Of a stretch of 64,000 bases of DNA, positions 50,228 through 62,540 are shown piece after piece. The stretch spans positions 47,223,536 through 47,287,535 of the forward strand of contig NC_044498.1 of assembly GCF_902362185.1 (NCBI RefSeq). Direction: 5' to 3'. Source of the stretch: Chanos chanos. Lineage: Eukaryota > Chordata > Actinopteri > Gonorynchiformes > Chanidae. Positions within the stretch are counted from its first letter, which is position 1. Every line of letters starts with the position of its first letter. A model generated the notes under the pieces. That model was not told where the DNA came from. It ran no database searches and worked only from the letters and a program-made list of their open reading frames with translations. A program made the position numbers and the translations under genes.

Positions 50228-53200
50228 TCAGTCCAGAAGGTTTCCATGCTCCTGCGCTCTGGTAAGGCTGTCTTTGCGATGTAGGTGGTGGACCCCCATC
50301 CTTTTGGGACTCTTCTGTGGTCGGGTGGAGCCTGTGGGGCCAGCGGACAGTCCTGTCTTTGGATGGTGGTGTAGAGGGGGCTTCTCTGCATAATCCTCCA
50401 ACCCAGCCAGGACTCTGGGAGCAATGACAGGAAAGTCCTGAGGAAGGATGTCTCGCTCCTCGGCCGAGCTGCCTGCTGACCCAGCATCCTCCGCAAACTC
50501 CTCCTCCGGCTGCTGCTGCTGCTTGGCCGAGGTTGGGCTGGTTTCTACAGCAACAGCGGTGTCACCACTGGCACCATCACTGTTATCAAGCGGGTCAAGG
50601 CTCATCAGCAGCCGCTCGCTCTCCTCCGGAGAAAAGTTGCCACCGTACTGCCCTTTCTTGGTGCGGAGGTCCGCCATGCTGCTGGTGTCTGTATCCAGGC
50701 TGGACTCTCTGCTGGCGGTCCAACTCCGGGCTGAAGAACCTTCCTCTCCGTCAGAGTACGCTCCTCGTATGGCCCCTCTGTCAATGGCCTCAGACCCAGA
50801 TTTAACGCTACGGGTCCTCTGAAGATCCTTGATCGTCTCACTGCTAAAGGAAGTACGATTGACCAGGGTTCCCTCCGAAGAAGGTGCCATCTTTTCGACG
50901 AACATACGTTGCCAATTGGCAAGCAGGTCTTCCTCTGAGCTATCCGAGCTGGCAAAAGCACTGGGGGGCTGCGGGGGGCTGCTGAAGGGGCTTGACTGGC
51001 TGGACTGAGGTTCTGTGACGTCCATCTGCGGGAACGAAGGCCGATGGTTGGGAACGTTTCCTCCAACACCACCACCACCACCACCACCACCTGAGGATGA
51101 GGAGGTCCCAGAGCGCCAGCCTCCATCAGACACAGCGGGGCTGTTGGGCACAGTGCGCTGGCGATCGGCAGCCTCATCCTCGTTCTGAACCAGGCTGAGA
51201 GAGATGGCCTGCCGTGTGGCATAGGTACAGTTGGGCAGCGGGCTGTTCTTAGGGATCTTCACCTTGTCGTCGGAGGAGAATTCAATCACTTTACGGCCAG
51301 GGTAGAGGGGATGCGGTGGCGGAGGGGTGGGATAAGGGCTCAGCTTCTCGAAAGAGGGCGCGGCTCCCTCTTCACCCGACTGGCAATCCAGGCTGCCCTG
51401 ACGACGGCACATGCCGTTGAGATGCTGTTGCTCCGAACCAGGGCCCGCAGGGAGTCTGGCGTGACCCGGACCCCCGTTCTCTCTCCCTGCGCTCTCATCC
51501 TGGGGGCCAGTCATGTCCACGTGAACAAACACATCCTCAGCCACGGGTCGACCTGCGCTACTGCTGGACTGGGCAGAGTTGAGCACCAGTGGCTCAGGCT
51601 TCTCCAGGACACGAGCAATGACTGAAGTGGGGACCACGTCGGCGGGCGTCAGGCTCAGGGTGTCTGGTTCCTGGGCCTGTGCACCTTGCGAGCCCTGGGC
51701 CCTTTCAGGCAGGCTGTTCTTCATGTGCTTGTTCACCATGTCCTGTAGCTCATACGGCAACTGTAAGATACAAAAGAGAGAAGACACACACACAAAAAAA
51801 AAACGTGACAGGTTTCACAAGCCAAAGGTCTGCACTTTCCCTGCTTTGAAAAATGAAAGCACTTGAATAACTCTTGTCCATAAATAATTGAATTAGGGAT
51901 GTTAATGGAAAACATCCTAATAAAATCTGCTTGAGCTCTCCTACCTGCAGCTTCCTGAAAATTTATACACATTGCTTAATGACTGTGAGGACCGGCTTTT
52001 CACCGACTGAGACAAATTCCCTGTGACTTCCGAGGCTTTTAAACAGCCCATTCAGTCGCTTAAAGTGAGTGTGCCGGGACCACTTCAGTCCAAGAGTCAA
52101 CTTTAATAATAGTGGCGCTAGCCACTATCCTTAAGAAGCAAATACATCAGAGACATACATAAATACATGCTCCTGTACAAGAACAAAATGTTCAAAACCC
52201 AAACTGTCAACCACAGCATACTATTTCCTTAACATGAGGATGGCTGGGTTTTGTCTATGGTTGAAAATGTAATTTGAGACACTATAATTGCTTTTATCAT
52301 GTTCAGTGTGAGCTTTATTGAGCCGCTTTGATCCTCTCTCATGGATATATTCCGCTTTAACAGTGACCTTAAGAAATGTCCTGCAGCTATAGGACTAGCT
52401 ATTCATGCTTACTGAGATATAAGTAGGAGAGAAAATAAAAGCCTATCTGCCGAGATGGCCTCATTGAACACTATCTCAACCTTGATCAAGAGAAGCAGAA
52501 GAGAGGGCGCCTCTTTTTAAGGTCACCTAATGTCTCCCTGCCCTAACTCAGGGGGAGAAAAAAAAAAAAAAAAAGAGAAAAAAAAAATCTCACCTCAAAT
52601 TAGATTATTAGTGTAGAGAGGCAAGAAAGAAAGAGAAAGGGATAGAGAGAGAGAGTGAAGAAAAAAAGACAGGCGTCTAGGGCCTTTATTCCGTGCAGCT
52701 GACTGACGCAACTGGGCAAGGTTGGGCTGGGCGATCGATTTGTGGAAAATGGGCAGGGAAAATTAGCGATCACAGGACCCTGCTTGGCCGTTGCCCTAAC
52801 GATCCTGTGGGCCAGTGATTGCCCCCAAACCCTTCACTTCCTCTGGGCACCAGGGCAAGGGGAATCAATAGACTCGGACCATGATTCCCTGCTCTGCCTT
52901 CCAGGTCAGGAATCTGCATGAGATTCCTGACATTCCACCTTCCCAGAGGGCACTGCGCGCACAAGTCCGACAACAAAGAAAGTTCCCACGCCATACAGGA
53001 TCACAGAATCAAAACAGGGATGTGTATCAACTCTCCACTCACATACACAAACAACAACAAAAACACACACTCGCAAACCCACACTCACACATGCACACGC
53101 ATACAACATGGAACCACAGGACTACGACCCAAGACACTATGAATTAAGTTAATCTACCTATAGCACCAGGGTTTCTTGGGTAACAACACCAAGCACAGCA

Positions 53201-53486
53201 GATCGACTGATGTGCTGATCAAATCCAGAGGTAAAAGACCATAGGTGTTTGTAAAAGCCGCTTTGAACATGCTAAGGGTTCAGTATCAACAAAGAGTGTT
53301 ATCATATCCCCACCTGACCCAAAACAGTGTAAATGAACAGATCATCAGGCCAGAGTGGTCCAGAATCGAGAAAAAAAAAAAAAGAACAGACCCTGTTTAG
53401 AGTCTGAAGTATATTTAGATAGCGAGGGGTGTGTGTGTGTGTGGGGGGGGGGGGGGGTCCATGTGATCTGCCTGGTGCCGATCAGC

Positions 53487-53518
<32 letters not shown>

Positions 53519-55338
53519 GGGCATGTTTGAGACCTACTCTCCTGAATCAGTGCATCTGGACAGACAAGATGACTCAATGCTGTTTGCTGCCTCTGCGCTT
53601 CTGAGCACTCACACATTCCCAGGAGGCCTGCGTAACCATGGTTATCTGTCGTTTGCTGTGGTCTGGTTTTATCTGCCTGAATCAGTGACATGCTTTTTCT
53701 CCCCCCATCTCTCGTAATATACTAACGTCTGTTGGAAGGAAGCAGACAGCCTTGTGGCAAATACTCAGACTTTTATAGTGTCCTCAAGTACAGAGTTGTA
53801 CAGTGTCGATCGTACTGCATTAGTGGTTGTTATCTAAATATAGTGCTTTGTTGCAACTGGGTACTGTTCTGCAGAGAGCAAAGACAATAACTAACACTCT
53901 GCTGACAGCTCACTCTAACATAATTGGTCTTAACATCTCAGAGCACTTCAGGTGCTGTGTAAAGACACAACACTGGTTTGCCAAGTACATTTTGAGAGAG
54001 AAACAGGTTGTAGCTTATTCTTATTACGCAGGATGAACAAGGGTTGAGAGCTATAGTGCACAAAACAAAGTGTGCTCAGCAAAGATCCTTGAAACAGAAA
54101 CAAAAACATGTCTAGTTTTTTCTCTCGTCATAATGTTCATACTTTGAGTATGTATAAAAAGGTTGATAATGGAAAAATCTGCCATTGATTATTAATCACG
54201 AGTGTGACAGGACACCAGGATAGCAGGAGAGAAACCTCAGGCAGGTTCACCTCAATATCATTAGCTATTGCTACTGTTGCTCCACACACATTAATGAATT
54301 AAGGGAGGGAGGAAAGGTAATTCAGCCGATGAATTATATATCCCCTAAAAATAGCCTAAGTTTCCGTTTCCCCATCGGGCTCATCGCACAGAGCCTGTGT
54401 ATCAACAGTAATAGATCACAGAGATTAGTCACTCCTGTCCATTCATAACAGTACAAACAAATTAAAAAAAAAAAAAAAAAGGGGTGTGAAAAGGTCAAAC
54501 TGTAAGTGTACAGCCAGAGGCAACGATTTTCCTTGTGTCCTTATCGCTGCGGCGACCAACTCGAACTCGTGACAGTATTGCGTGAATTATAATGATAAAT
54601 CAAACTGTAAAACCGTGATTCAGGCCCTGAAACGTTTTTAATTTTGTTTCAAAATGGATTGATAATGATAAGACTTTATAAGTGTCAAGAGGAAAAGTTC
54701 AAATCAAAGTGAATATCCAACATTTATCATCAATTACGATCTAGAAAAATACAACTACTGACATTCTTTTTCTCTAGACCAGTGGTATCCAAATCCACTT
54801 CTGCAAGACAGAAGTCGTGCTGGCTTCCATATCAACCTACCACTGCGCTCTCTGATTGACTAAATAGGGCACACAGATGTTTCCAAGGTAAAAAAAAAAA
54901 AAATCAAGCTCTAATTACACGGTGAGAAGAGAAAAACAGCAGGACTTTGGTCTTCCTGAACTGGACTTGGCCACCCTGCTCTATATCAATTACTTCCAAA
55001 TTTCAAGTAGTTCTTAGAGAGTTTTTTAAGTCATTATTGTTAGTATAGACGGCGTGAGTCGTCTGTCGTGGAACCCCTTCATAAGAGCAGAAGTTCATGT
55101 ATCATATCTTAGTCGTACAGCAATCATCACTGTTTCATTAGTTAGAATCACCGAGCATTTTATGTACCTTAACTGGGCTAATGCAAAAACAATCTTCACA
55201 GTCCCCAGGTGACAACTTATTATGACTAATGTATCCCCTCTGCAACAACTTTACACACCTACATAGATACACAGACATAACTTTGTTACACAACCAGAAA
55301 ACACACAACCTTCAAACTGCCAACCACATTTCTATAAA

Positions 55339-55369
<31 letters not shown>

Positions 55370-58300
55370 CAGGCCATGGCTGCAAAATCATTGACCAGCT
55401 CTAGGAAAAACTCGTTTGAAAGGTGAGAAGTTTTCATAAGGAATTTCCGGGGCAGTAGAAGAATTAAATGCCGAACTCAAAAGGTCATGTAGAGTAATGA
55501 TCAGTTCAAATATTTTTTTCCCCACTATAAAAATCACAGAGATCCAACAAAATATGTAAAAATTATTTTTTTCCCTCCCTTTTTTGGGGGGTGGGGTGGA
55601 GGGGGTGAATGTATGCCTTCTGGAAGACATGACATGAAAACCTGCAAGAGCATTGCCCGCTGCTTTAGTCTACTTGAGCTCCTGGTCTTTCAGTTTACTG
55701 AAATTCAGGGTAATAAAAACGAGGACAGTTTGAGCCATTGACTTCGGCCAATTACATTTAACGGACCAGGCCGGTTCACAGGCAGCGACCAGATGATGCG
55801 CAGAATACTCGAGAGCCCCTGCGACTGGACGGCTTTGATAAATGCTTGTTTGCACTTCAGCACCTTTAGTGGGAGAGGCAGAGGCTGTCCATCACACTTA
55901 GATCTGCTGTTTTTCCTCCTGTGGACACAGAAAAGGCCAAAACAGACAGATGTGTCTGGAGTTTGGCAACCTGTCAATAACAGGTCTTTTTTTCCCGCAG
56001 GCTAGACCGTCCATGTCCGTTTGGCATATCAAAAGATCAGCTGTGATTCACAGCCTGACCATGTTAATCTACGCGTTCAGAGACACACACACACACACAC
56101 ACACACACAGAGGCAAATACATCCATCTTTTGGACCGCAATAAAGAGCCCAATGCAGACTTGACTTTTTTATTCTCTCCCTCTCTCTATTCACTTGGTCT
56201 CTCTCTCTTAGTCTCTCTCTCTCTCTCTCTCAAGGACTATTCTTCTCTGACGGCAGGCAGAAAAAAACCTCAGCTGAACTCCGGTTCCTTTAGAAAAAAA
56301 ACAAAAAAAAAAAACAAAAAGAGAGAAAGAAAAAAAGCATGAAGGGCCGATCGCGTTCTCTTTCTCCCTCTCTCTTTCTCTCTTCCCTGCGTCCGTGATT
56401 GTCACTGCGGAGTGCAAAATACATTCAGACTCCAGGAGTTTTGACTGTCCCATTTAGAGCGACTGCACTCCTTTAGAGTCCAGACCACTCCCTTCGGAGA
56501 ACGAGACGCATACTTACGTCGGCAAACTTGTGGTTCCTGAAATGGGACTTATTGCACTTCAGCAGCTGTACCGCCAAGTTACAGTCTTGCCGATAGCGTT
56601 CCTGAAAAGAGAGCAGAGAGAATGGACAGGGAGGGGAAGGGTGGAGAGACGGATGTTTGTAAGAATAAAAGAAAAAAAAAGTAGAGAATGACAGACGGAT
56701 GACAGGAGAAAAAGAAGAAAAAAAGATCAGTAATGAGCCATCACTCTTGGACAGCAGTTAGATATGTTTTTGTTTTTTGTTTTTCTCCCTACGAACTTAC
56801 TCACACTTTAAAAAGTTCCCAGGTGTGTATGTGTGTTTGTGTTTGTGTGTGTGTGCGTGTGTGTGTGTGCGTGTGCGTGTGTGTGTGTGCGTGTGTGTGT
56901 GTGGGGAGGGTAACAGAGAGTAAGTGAGGTCAGAGCCTGTAGCATTTACAGAGAAATAGGTGAGAACTGCTCTTCAGTCTGCAGTCTGAAAACGAAACAT
57001 TTGACTGATGTGCAGCCGATCTGTCCAAGGAGATGAAACACTTTGCTAAAGCGCGGCAAACAGACGGCTAAACGTGGTTCCTACACCGCTGTAATTAGAT
57101 CCCTGTGGTACCCTTGCTCACATACATCCTACGAAAGGGGCGGAGCAGTGGTGCATTTGCTTAGAAATTCCTGAGCTGAAATGCTACAATAACTTTATAT
57201 GGTGCTCTTCAGTGTAATTTGGCAAGAGACACACACACACACACACACACAGGCAGGCACGCACGCACGCACAAAGGGATTAATTTTCCGATGAACAATT
57301 CAAACTCTGCGGTCTTGAGAACAAAACATATTTACTATAGCACAGTCAAGAGGGTATTTCAAAAAGAAGCCAGCCAGATAACTGAGGAAATTCAAAACTG
57401 TTCAACAGGAAAACATCTAAGGGGATGTTCCATCTGGAATCTCTGGACTTTTGACCCAAGTTATCCAGCGAGCAGATATCCTGCTTTGTGAAATAGCCTC
57501 CATCCTTCACAAGGAAAAGAATTAAACGACCTTGGAAAAATATCATTCAGCACTCAGCTGGATTCACTGTATTCGTTGCAACCAGCGCACACTAATATTT
57601 AAATGCTACCGTTTGCAGTAGATAGCTCCTGAGGCTGTAAGGACAGAGAACATGTTCTCCTCGAGGGCCAAAATGACTTCTTGGAACAAGTACAGATCTG
57701 ACAGTGCAGCTCTACAGAATTTTAGCACTGAACTTTTTGCTTTTCAGTTCTAGTAGCTGCAATCTGAAGTAGGCTAACGCTGCAGCAGCGGTAACACACA
57801 AACATAAAAAAAAAAAAAAAAAAAAAACACCACCACAAAACCACAAATTACTGCACATACATTCAGTTCCTCCAGCTTGTCAATCGTGTTCTTGGCATCC
57901 ACGAGCTTGTTGGTGAGCTCCACTATCTCTTGGTCCATGGTTTTCTTGTCTCGCTCCACTTTGCGAAGCTGTGAAAATGGGAAAGCAAGTTGTTAACAGC
58001 ACTGATGACAGCAGCTCACTGCGGTGAATGACCAGCCCAGGCGCTAATGGCTTAGCTCATCATTGTTTTAAAAAAAGAGAGGTCAGAGGAATTTGTTCAC
58101 CGTTTGGCGCAAATACTTAACATTTCTCTCGTTCTTATCTCTCTGCTAACACGCAGATGGGGTTTATGAGTGGGACTGACAAAAATAGCAAAGGTAAAGA
58201 AACTGCCTGACAGATAAGTTCTCTAAAATAAACAGCGACAAAGCTGTATAATCATTAAATAGTTTTCTTTTAACTTCAATCTCTCTCTCTCTCTCTCTAA

Positions 58301-58679
58301 TTCTGTCTTTAGTTCTTTTGCTGTCCACACCAAGAAGAACCTGAGAGAAAACAGAGCCCTAAGGTAACACTGTCTAGCAAGCCAATCATTTACAGCCTAA
58401 TGTGTAATGAATCTGTTTTGTATCTAGCTGTTGGATATGTAAGGCAACCATTCATTAGTTCCACAGCAAGCTAAATAGCAAAGATGTTTGTGTATGTCTT
58501 CAACATAGCCTAAGCGTGGAAAACCGGGAACCTGCAGCCTGTACAGTGCACCTCAACTATGGATGGTAAATAGTCTAATGATTAGCGTAATATAATGTGA
58601 ATTCCCTGCCATGCCAAATTCTCAGATGGATGTTTTATAATGGCAGATCTACGAAGAAGGCAGCACAGACTCAGTTGTT

Positions 58680-58726
<47 letters not shown>

Positions 58727-59906
58727 AAAAGGCCCAGAACAGAAAATAAGCATACCGAAAGCTCATATCAGGCACATAGACTCTGCATCTACACACACAC
58801 ATACACACAGTTACAGGCCTGTGAGACCAAATAACGACCCACAATGTTGTCTGTCTGCCAGCTCCATATTAACCTCGTTATGGTTGTGGCCAAAGCCTAT
58901 GTCTCTGAGCTATCTGCATTTTCTCACTCAAATATCAGCTGAAGGCTTCTGATTGCCTGATTCCTCTGACCCAAACCTAGCATGTGAGCCACACAGCGGA
59001 ACCCTACCACTTAGTATAATCAAACCTGATGATGGCCCCTGAAAATGAAGAGTATTGTATCTATGTGATACAAATAGCATAAAAATACCCTCTGAGACGT
59101 CAGAACAGGAGGAGAAAAAAAAAATTACATTAGGAAAATAATTCTATTAGGCTCTAATGTTAAGACATTATTTAGTCTCTCTAATTAATCCTGCTGCGAA
59201 GAGAGCAAAGTGAGTGAGTGAGAGAGCGAGTGACAGAGAGACAGGACAGACTGAAACAGCGAGCTCATCTTCTGCTTTACCAAGTCAATGACAGAGCAAT
59301 CATCTTAATGCTTAGAGTTGGTTTAAAAAAAAACAAAAAAAAAAACAGAGGACACAAAGGAATAATAATAATAAAAAATGTAAAAAAACAGGACAAAGAA
59401 GCAGCCTCTCACAGAGATACACATAAAAACTACATAGAGCAGAAGCTATAGGAGCACCCGGTGGATCCCAACAAAATCCTAAACCCACAAACAGGCATTA
59501 GGAGACAGGAAAAAAGGGTTCAAGGTCTATTCACTAATACACACTGGACTATTTATTCACCATCCAAGTTGGCTTTTGTAGCTGTGAAAATACATCCAAA
59601 TTACTTTGAGCGATATGGAGAACAGCCTCACCCTAAAATAAGATGAACGTATTCTTTGCATATGTTTGTTTGTGAGGATTGTTGCAAAACGTACGGACTA
59701 CGTGCGTGTGTATTTGACAGATTTTCATCATCTCATAATGAAATTACATCATTTATTCAAGGTAATAGTGTATTTTCACAGCTACGTTAGCGCCACCCTA
59801 TCTGCATGCATGGCCAACGCACTGATGCAGCTCTATATCAAACGCAGGGTAACAGGGGAGAAGAAGTGATGCAAGAAAGTTCTAAGATTGATGACTACAG
59901 AGAGAG

Positions 59907-59937
<31 letters not shown>

Positions 59938-62540
59938 CAAGCAGGACTGTAAGACAAAGTGGTTACAGCAAAGGTTGAAAAGAAGAGAAATAGAAAAACA
60001 ACGCAACTGCATAGACCCAAGTTTGACTGATAGCAGCCTGATGAAGATGAAGGTGATGATGAAGATGATGAGACACCCAAGCCATAAGGCAGCATGAAAG
60101 GAGAAGAGAGAGAGAGAGGGAGAGAGAGAGAGAGAGAGAGAGAGACGAAGAGGCAGAAAGAGAGAAACTATTGGTGAGAAACAATACAGAACTTAAACAG
60201 ACAATGTGCTCTTGTTTCAACAGCTCAAGTACACACTTGCTGTGGTAAGCGAAAATTCAAAAAGGTTATCGCCACATGAGTATACTCAACGGCAAGTTCT
60301 TTAGTGAGACAAATACAACCAGCTCAATATTTTGCAAATTCAAATTCAGATTAGATACCCATAGCTGTCAAAACATTCATTCAAGAGGCAACACTTCTCC
60401 ATCTCTGGAACAGTTAATGAAGCCAAACGACTCTTAGAGCAGTGTAGTGTGTTAGCTGTGCTTAACGTCCCTCTAACTGTTACCTTTGCCACATAACCTT
60501 ACAGGAGTATGTGATGGTGTGATATGTTAGCTTTGCTAACTTTTCTTATGGACCTATAATATATGTTAGCTGCTAAAATGAACAGAGGCAGATCCGTAAT
60601 TATTAATCCCTGCACACGTCCACGGTACAAACCTGGTGTCTGGTCGGTTCACTCTGCAGGACACAGAACCACTGCAGACTGAACTAACACTTTGTTTATG
60701 TCGTTTAATTTCTGCCCATGTTACTGATTCAACCTAAGTATGTGTAGTGTTCAGTGTGTTCGAAGAGACAGTCGCGGTAGCGTCCGATGATGTTTCTTTG
60801 TTCCCATATAAAAAGTTTTTACACTTAGTTCACAATTTGTTTCAAGGTATATCTAAACATCGAAATGTATACCACTATTTCCCAACTTTAGAATGGTACT
60901 GTATCATTTTATACTAGCGTAATCTGGCACAGAGCAAAGCCAAGAAGGATTAAATGGCGGGGTAATATTTTATACCACACTACCCAATCGTTTGTGGGTC
61001 AGTACTGATTACAAATTATGGGTTATTACTACTGAAGATCCAATTTTCTCCCGTTTCCTCTGTTTCATTTCCATGATGAGAACAGGATGCCCCATAGTGG
61101 CCTGGTTTTGCTGTCAGATATGTTTTGCAAGGTATGAGAGAGTGAAATACACTTTGGCGAATCAGAGGTTTGCTGTGGAGATCATTTGGATGTCAATCAT
61201 TTGGCTGGGCCATATTCCCCTTTGAAATCTCTTTAACATTCTTTGTACGATATCATTAAATAACAATAACATAAATTGTATCACGAAGGGATGGATGTCG
61301 GTTAAATCACCAACCATGACGTTGTGAATCCAGCATAAACCTCTCACATGAAAGAAAGAGCACTGCTCTTGACACTAGTTATTTCAACAACTTAATGGAA
61401 ACTCAGCTGCATTTTGAGGGAGAAGGCATGTTTCTTAGATTTTAAAATGATTGGATTTTGAAAAAGGATTGTGGTAGTGGACAGACACAGACACAGACAC
61501 ACACACACACACACACACACAGACACAGACATAGACATAGACACAGACACATTCACACACACACATGTATATACTTACTGTAGTTCGGCTTAGAGGAAAT
61601 TTACATTTCTGTATTTGCAGTATTATGAACCAGTTGAAATTTAAGTTAGAGCTACTTTATTTCAAACTAAAATGGATTCAAATAAAAGAAAAACACAGAG
61701 GGTATATTAAATCTAAAATATACTCACTTCAGAATGTGAAATTTTATAGCACGATCAGAGATAACAAAGAACTACTCTATGAATGAAACCATTTGTGACG
61801 CATTTTCCGCAAATAGGGAGAAAATGGGTGAATTAAGTCACGCAAACTTAATCGTGGGGAGTAAGCCTGCATGTCCATTATCACGAAAAAGTAACCGATG
61901 CACACTTTCAGTTACTCAATGATAAATGGCACGCGGCCAGCCATACACACTTAAACATACATACATAGACAGACAGACAGACAGACAGACACACACACAC
62001 ACACACACACACACACAAGATCAATGAGAGCAGAGAGAGGTGGTTGGGGGTAGTAACTATGATCCTGATTGGTAATTCTGTGTCTGATAATGCTCTCCCA
62101 CTGGGCCCAACATGAGATAATTGCCATCATCTGGATTTGCAATGTTATATTACAGATGTTAGTGTTTTTCACCGGCTAATAGCATTTGCTGCTCAGGGAA
62201 CAAGTGAACAGCTGTTGTCTGGGAGACAACATAATGAGTGCCATGTGACATTTTGTTCAAACAGAGGATTACAAGTTTGTCACACTTAACAGGCAGTGGT
62301 ATTAGAGGAGGCAGGGGCTTCCTTCATTATAGGTAAACCCACTCATTAAACCAGTGACAGTGATACGATCTTATTAGGGTAAAAACAACAAACCAAATAA
62401 AACACTCACAGAATCAAGACAAAGTGTGCTCATAACAGGGTAGACAGAAGAGTGGAAGAAATGAAAATCTTACCAGGGCATGAAGTTTCTCCTCCAGGTC
62501 CTGATTGGCTCTTTGAGAGGCTGTATAGCTGTTCTGAAGT
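50228..62540 (-). CDS. tjap1: Tight junction-associated protein 1, 3' part (596 aa visible, 5' exons outside window)
   Basis: TJAP1 (Pilt) binds Discs-large proteins. It is found at tight junctions and the Golgi, and has been linked to ARF6. Coding exons here, in gene order, are 62474-62540, 57861-57968, 56518-56601 and 50228-51760. They join in phase. The first starts with the last base of a split Arg codon, so upstream exons (about 100 residues in human, the start of the coiled coil) lie beyond 64 kb. The three small exons give coiled-coil sequence close to human, including RANQDLEEKLHAL, EIVELTNKLVDAKNTI and CNLAVQLLKCNKSHF. The large last exon holds conserved islands (DVVPTSVIARVLEKPE, AEDVFVHVDM, SPYPTPPPPHPLYPGR, LPNCTYATRQAISLSLV, SSEEDLLANWQ). 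It also has a Gly-rich run absent from human and ends in the conserved SPKRMGVHHLHRKDSL tail. Confidence 0.96.
51067..51091 (-). repeat. (GGT)n coding repeat, poly-Gly in tjap1
   Basis: About eight CCA/CAC units on the plus strand encode eight consecutive Gly residues, then Val-Gly-Gly, in the long last exon of tjap1. The reading frame is kept. The human protein as I recall it has no such run, so it is probably a lineage-specific and length-variable insert in a disordered part of the protein. Confidence 0.85.
52860..52931. other. Two adjacent inverted repeats built on GGAATC/GATTCC
   Basis: GGGAATCA at 52860-52867 pairs with TGATTCCC at 52882-52889. GTCAGGAATCT at 52905-52915 pairs perfectly (11 bp) with AGATTCCTGAC at 52921-52931 across a 5-base loop. 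So four copies of the same six-base core stand in alternating orientation within 72 bp. The order and exact pairing are unlikely in random sequence. It could be a binding-site cluster or an RNA hairpin in the tjap1 intron. Confidence 0.75.
53429..53457. repeat. (TG)n followed by a 15-G run
   Basis: A short TG repeat leads into 15 consecutive G at 53443-53457, in the tjap1 last intron. Confidence 0.9.
56602..57860 (-). other. tjap1 intron with GT/GC repeat
   Basis: An intron of 1.26 kb. A (GT)n run with interspersed GC units lies at about 56825-56902, and a CA run at 57230-57252 is followed by GCAC units. Nothing else was recognised. Confidence 0.85.
56825..56902. repeat. Imperfect (TG)n microsatellite
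   Basis: About 78 bp of TG units broken by TTTG and GCG steps. The imperfection suggests an older repeat than the pure TG runs elsewhere. Confidence 0.9.
58684..58725. repeat. (TG)n microsatellite
   Basis: About 21 pure TG units. Confidence 0.95.
61484..61564. repeat. (CA)n / (ACAGAC)n compound repeat
   Basis: CA units flanked on both sides by ACAGAC hexamer units and ending in CACACATG. The hexamer is repeated on either side of the CA core. Confidence 0.9.
61965..62018. repeat. (GACA)n(CA)n compound repeat
   Basis: Several GACA units are followed by about 13 CA units. It lies some 450 bp downstream (plus strand) of a similar CA/ACAGAC array. Confidence 0.9.

Larger units (their letters stand above)
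51761..56517 (-). other. tjap1 last intron
   Basis: An intron of 4.8 kb. It contains a G-rich run (53443-53457) after TG repeats, and a (GA)n tract near 53487-53518. A paired hairpin site lies at 52860-52931. Repeat-poor blocks at about 52680-52990 and 54180-54620 look like conserved non-coding elements. A long A run lies near 55340-55370 and a (CA)n run near 56084-56109. No exon was recognised inside. Confidence 0.75.
57969..62473 (-). other. tjap1 intron, repeat-rich
   Basis: An intron of 4.5 kb. It contains (TG)n at 58684-58725 and (GA)n runs near 59901-59939 and 60104-60145. CA/GACA-type arrays lie at about 61484-61564 and 61965-62018. The sequence between them is non-coding; a GTTAGCTTTGCTAAC palindrome lies near 60526. 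No exon was recognised. Confidence 0.8.

Noticed and set aside
50448-51625. Plus-strand open frames of 90-124 codons over the last tjap1 exon
   Set aside because: These are shadows of a real exon on the other strand; no known protein features.
61484-62018. CRISPR-like or satellite arrays
   Set aside because: The units are dinucleotide to hexanucleotide microsatellites with no unique spacers. CRISPR is not expected in an animal genome.
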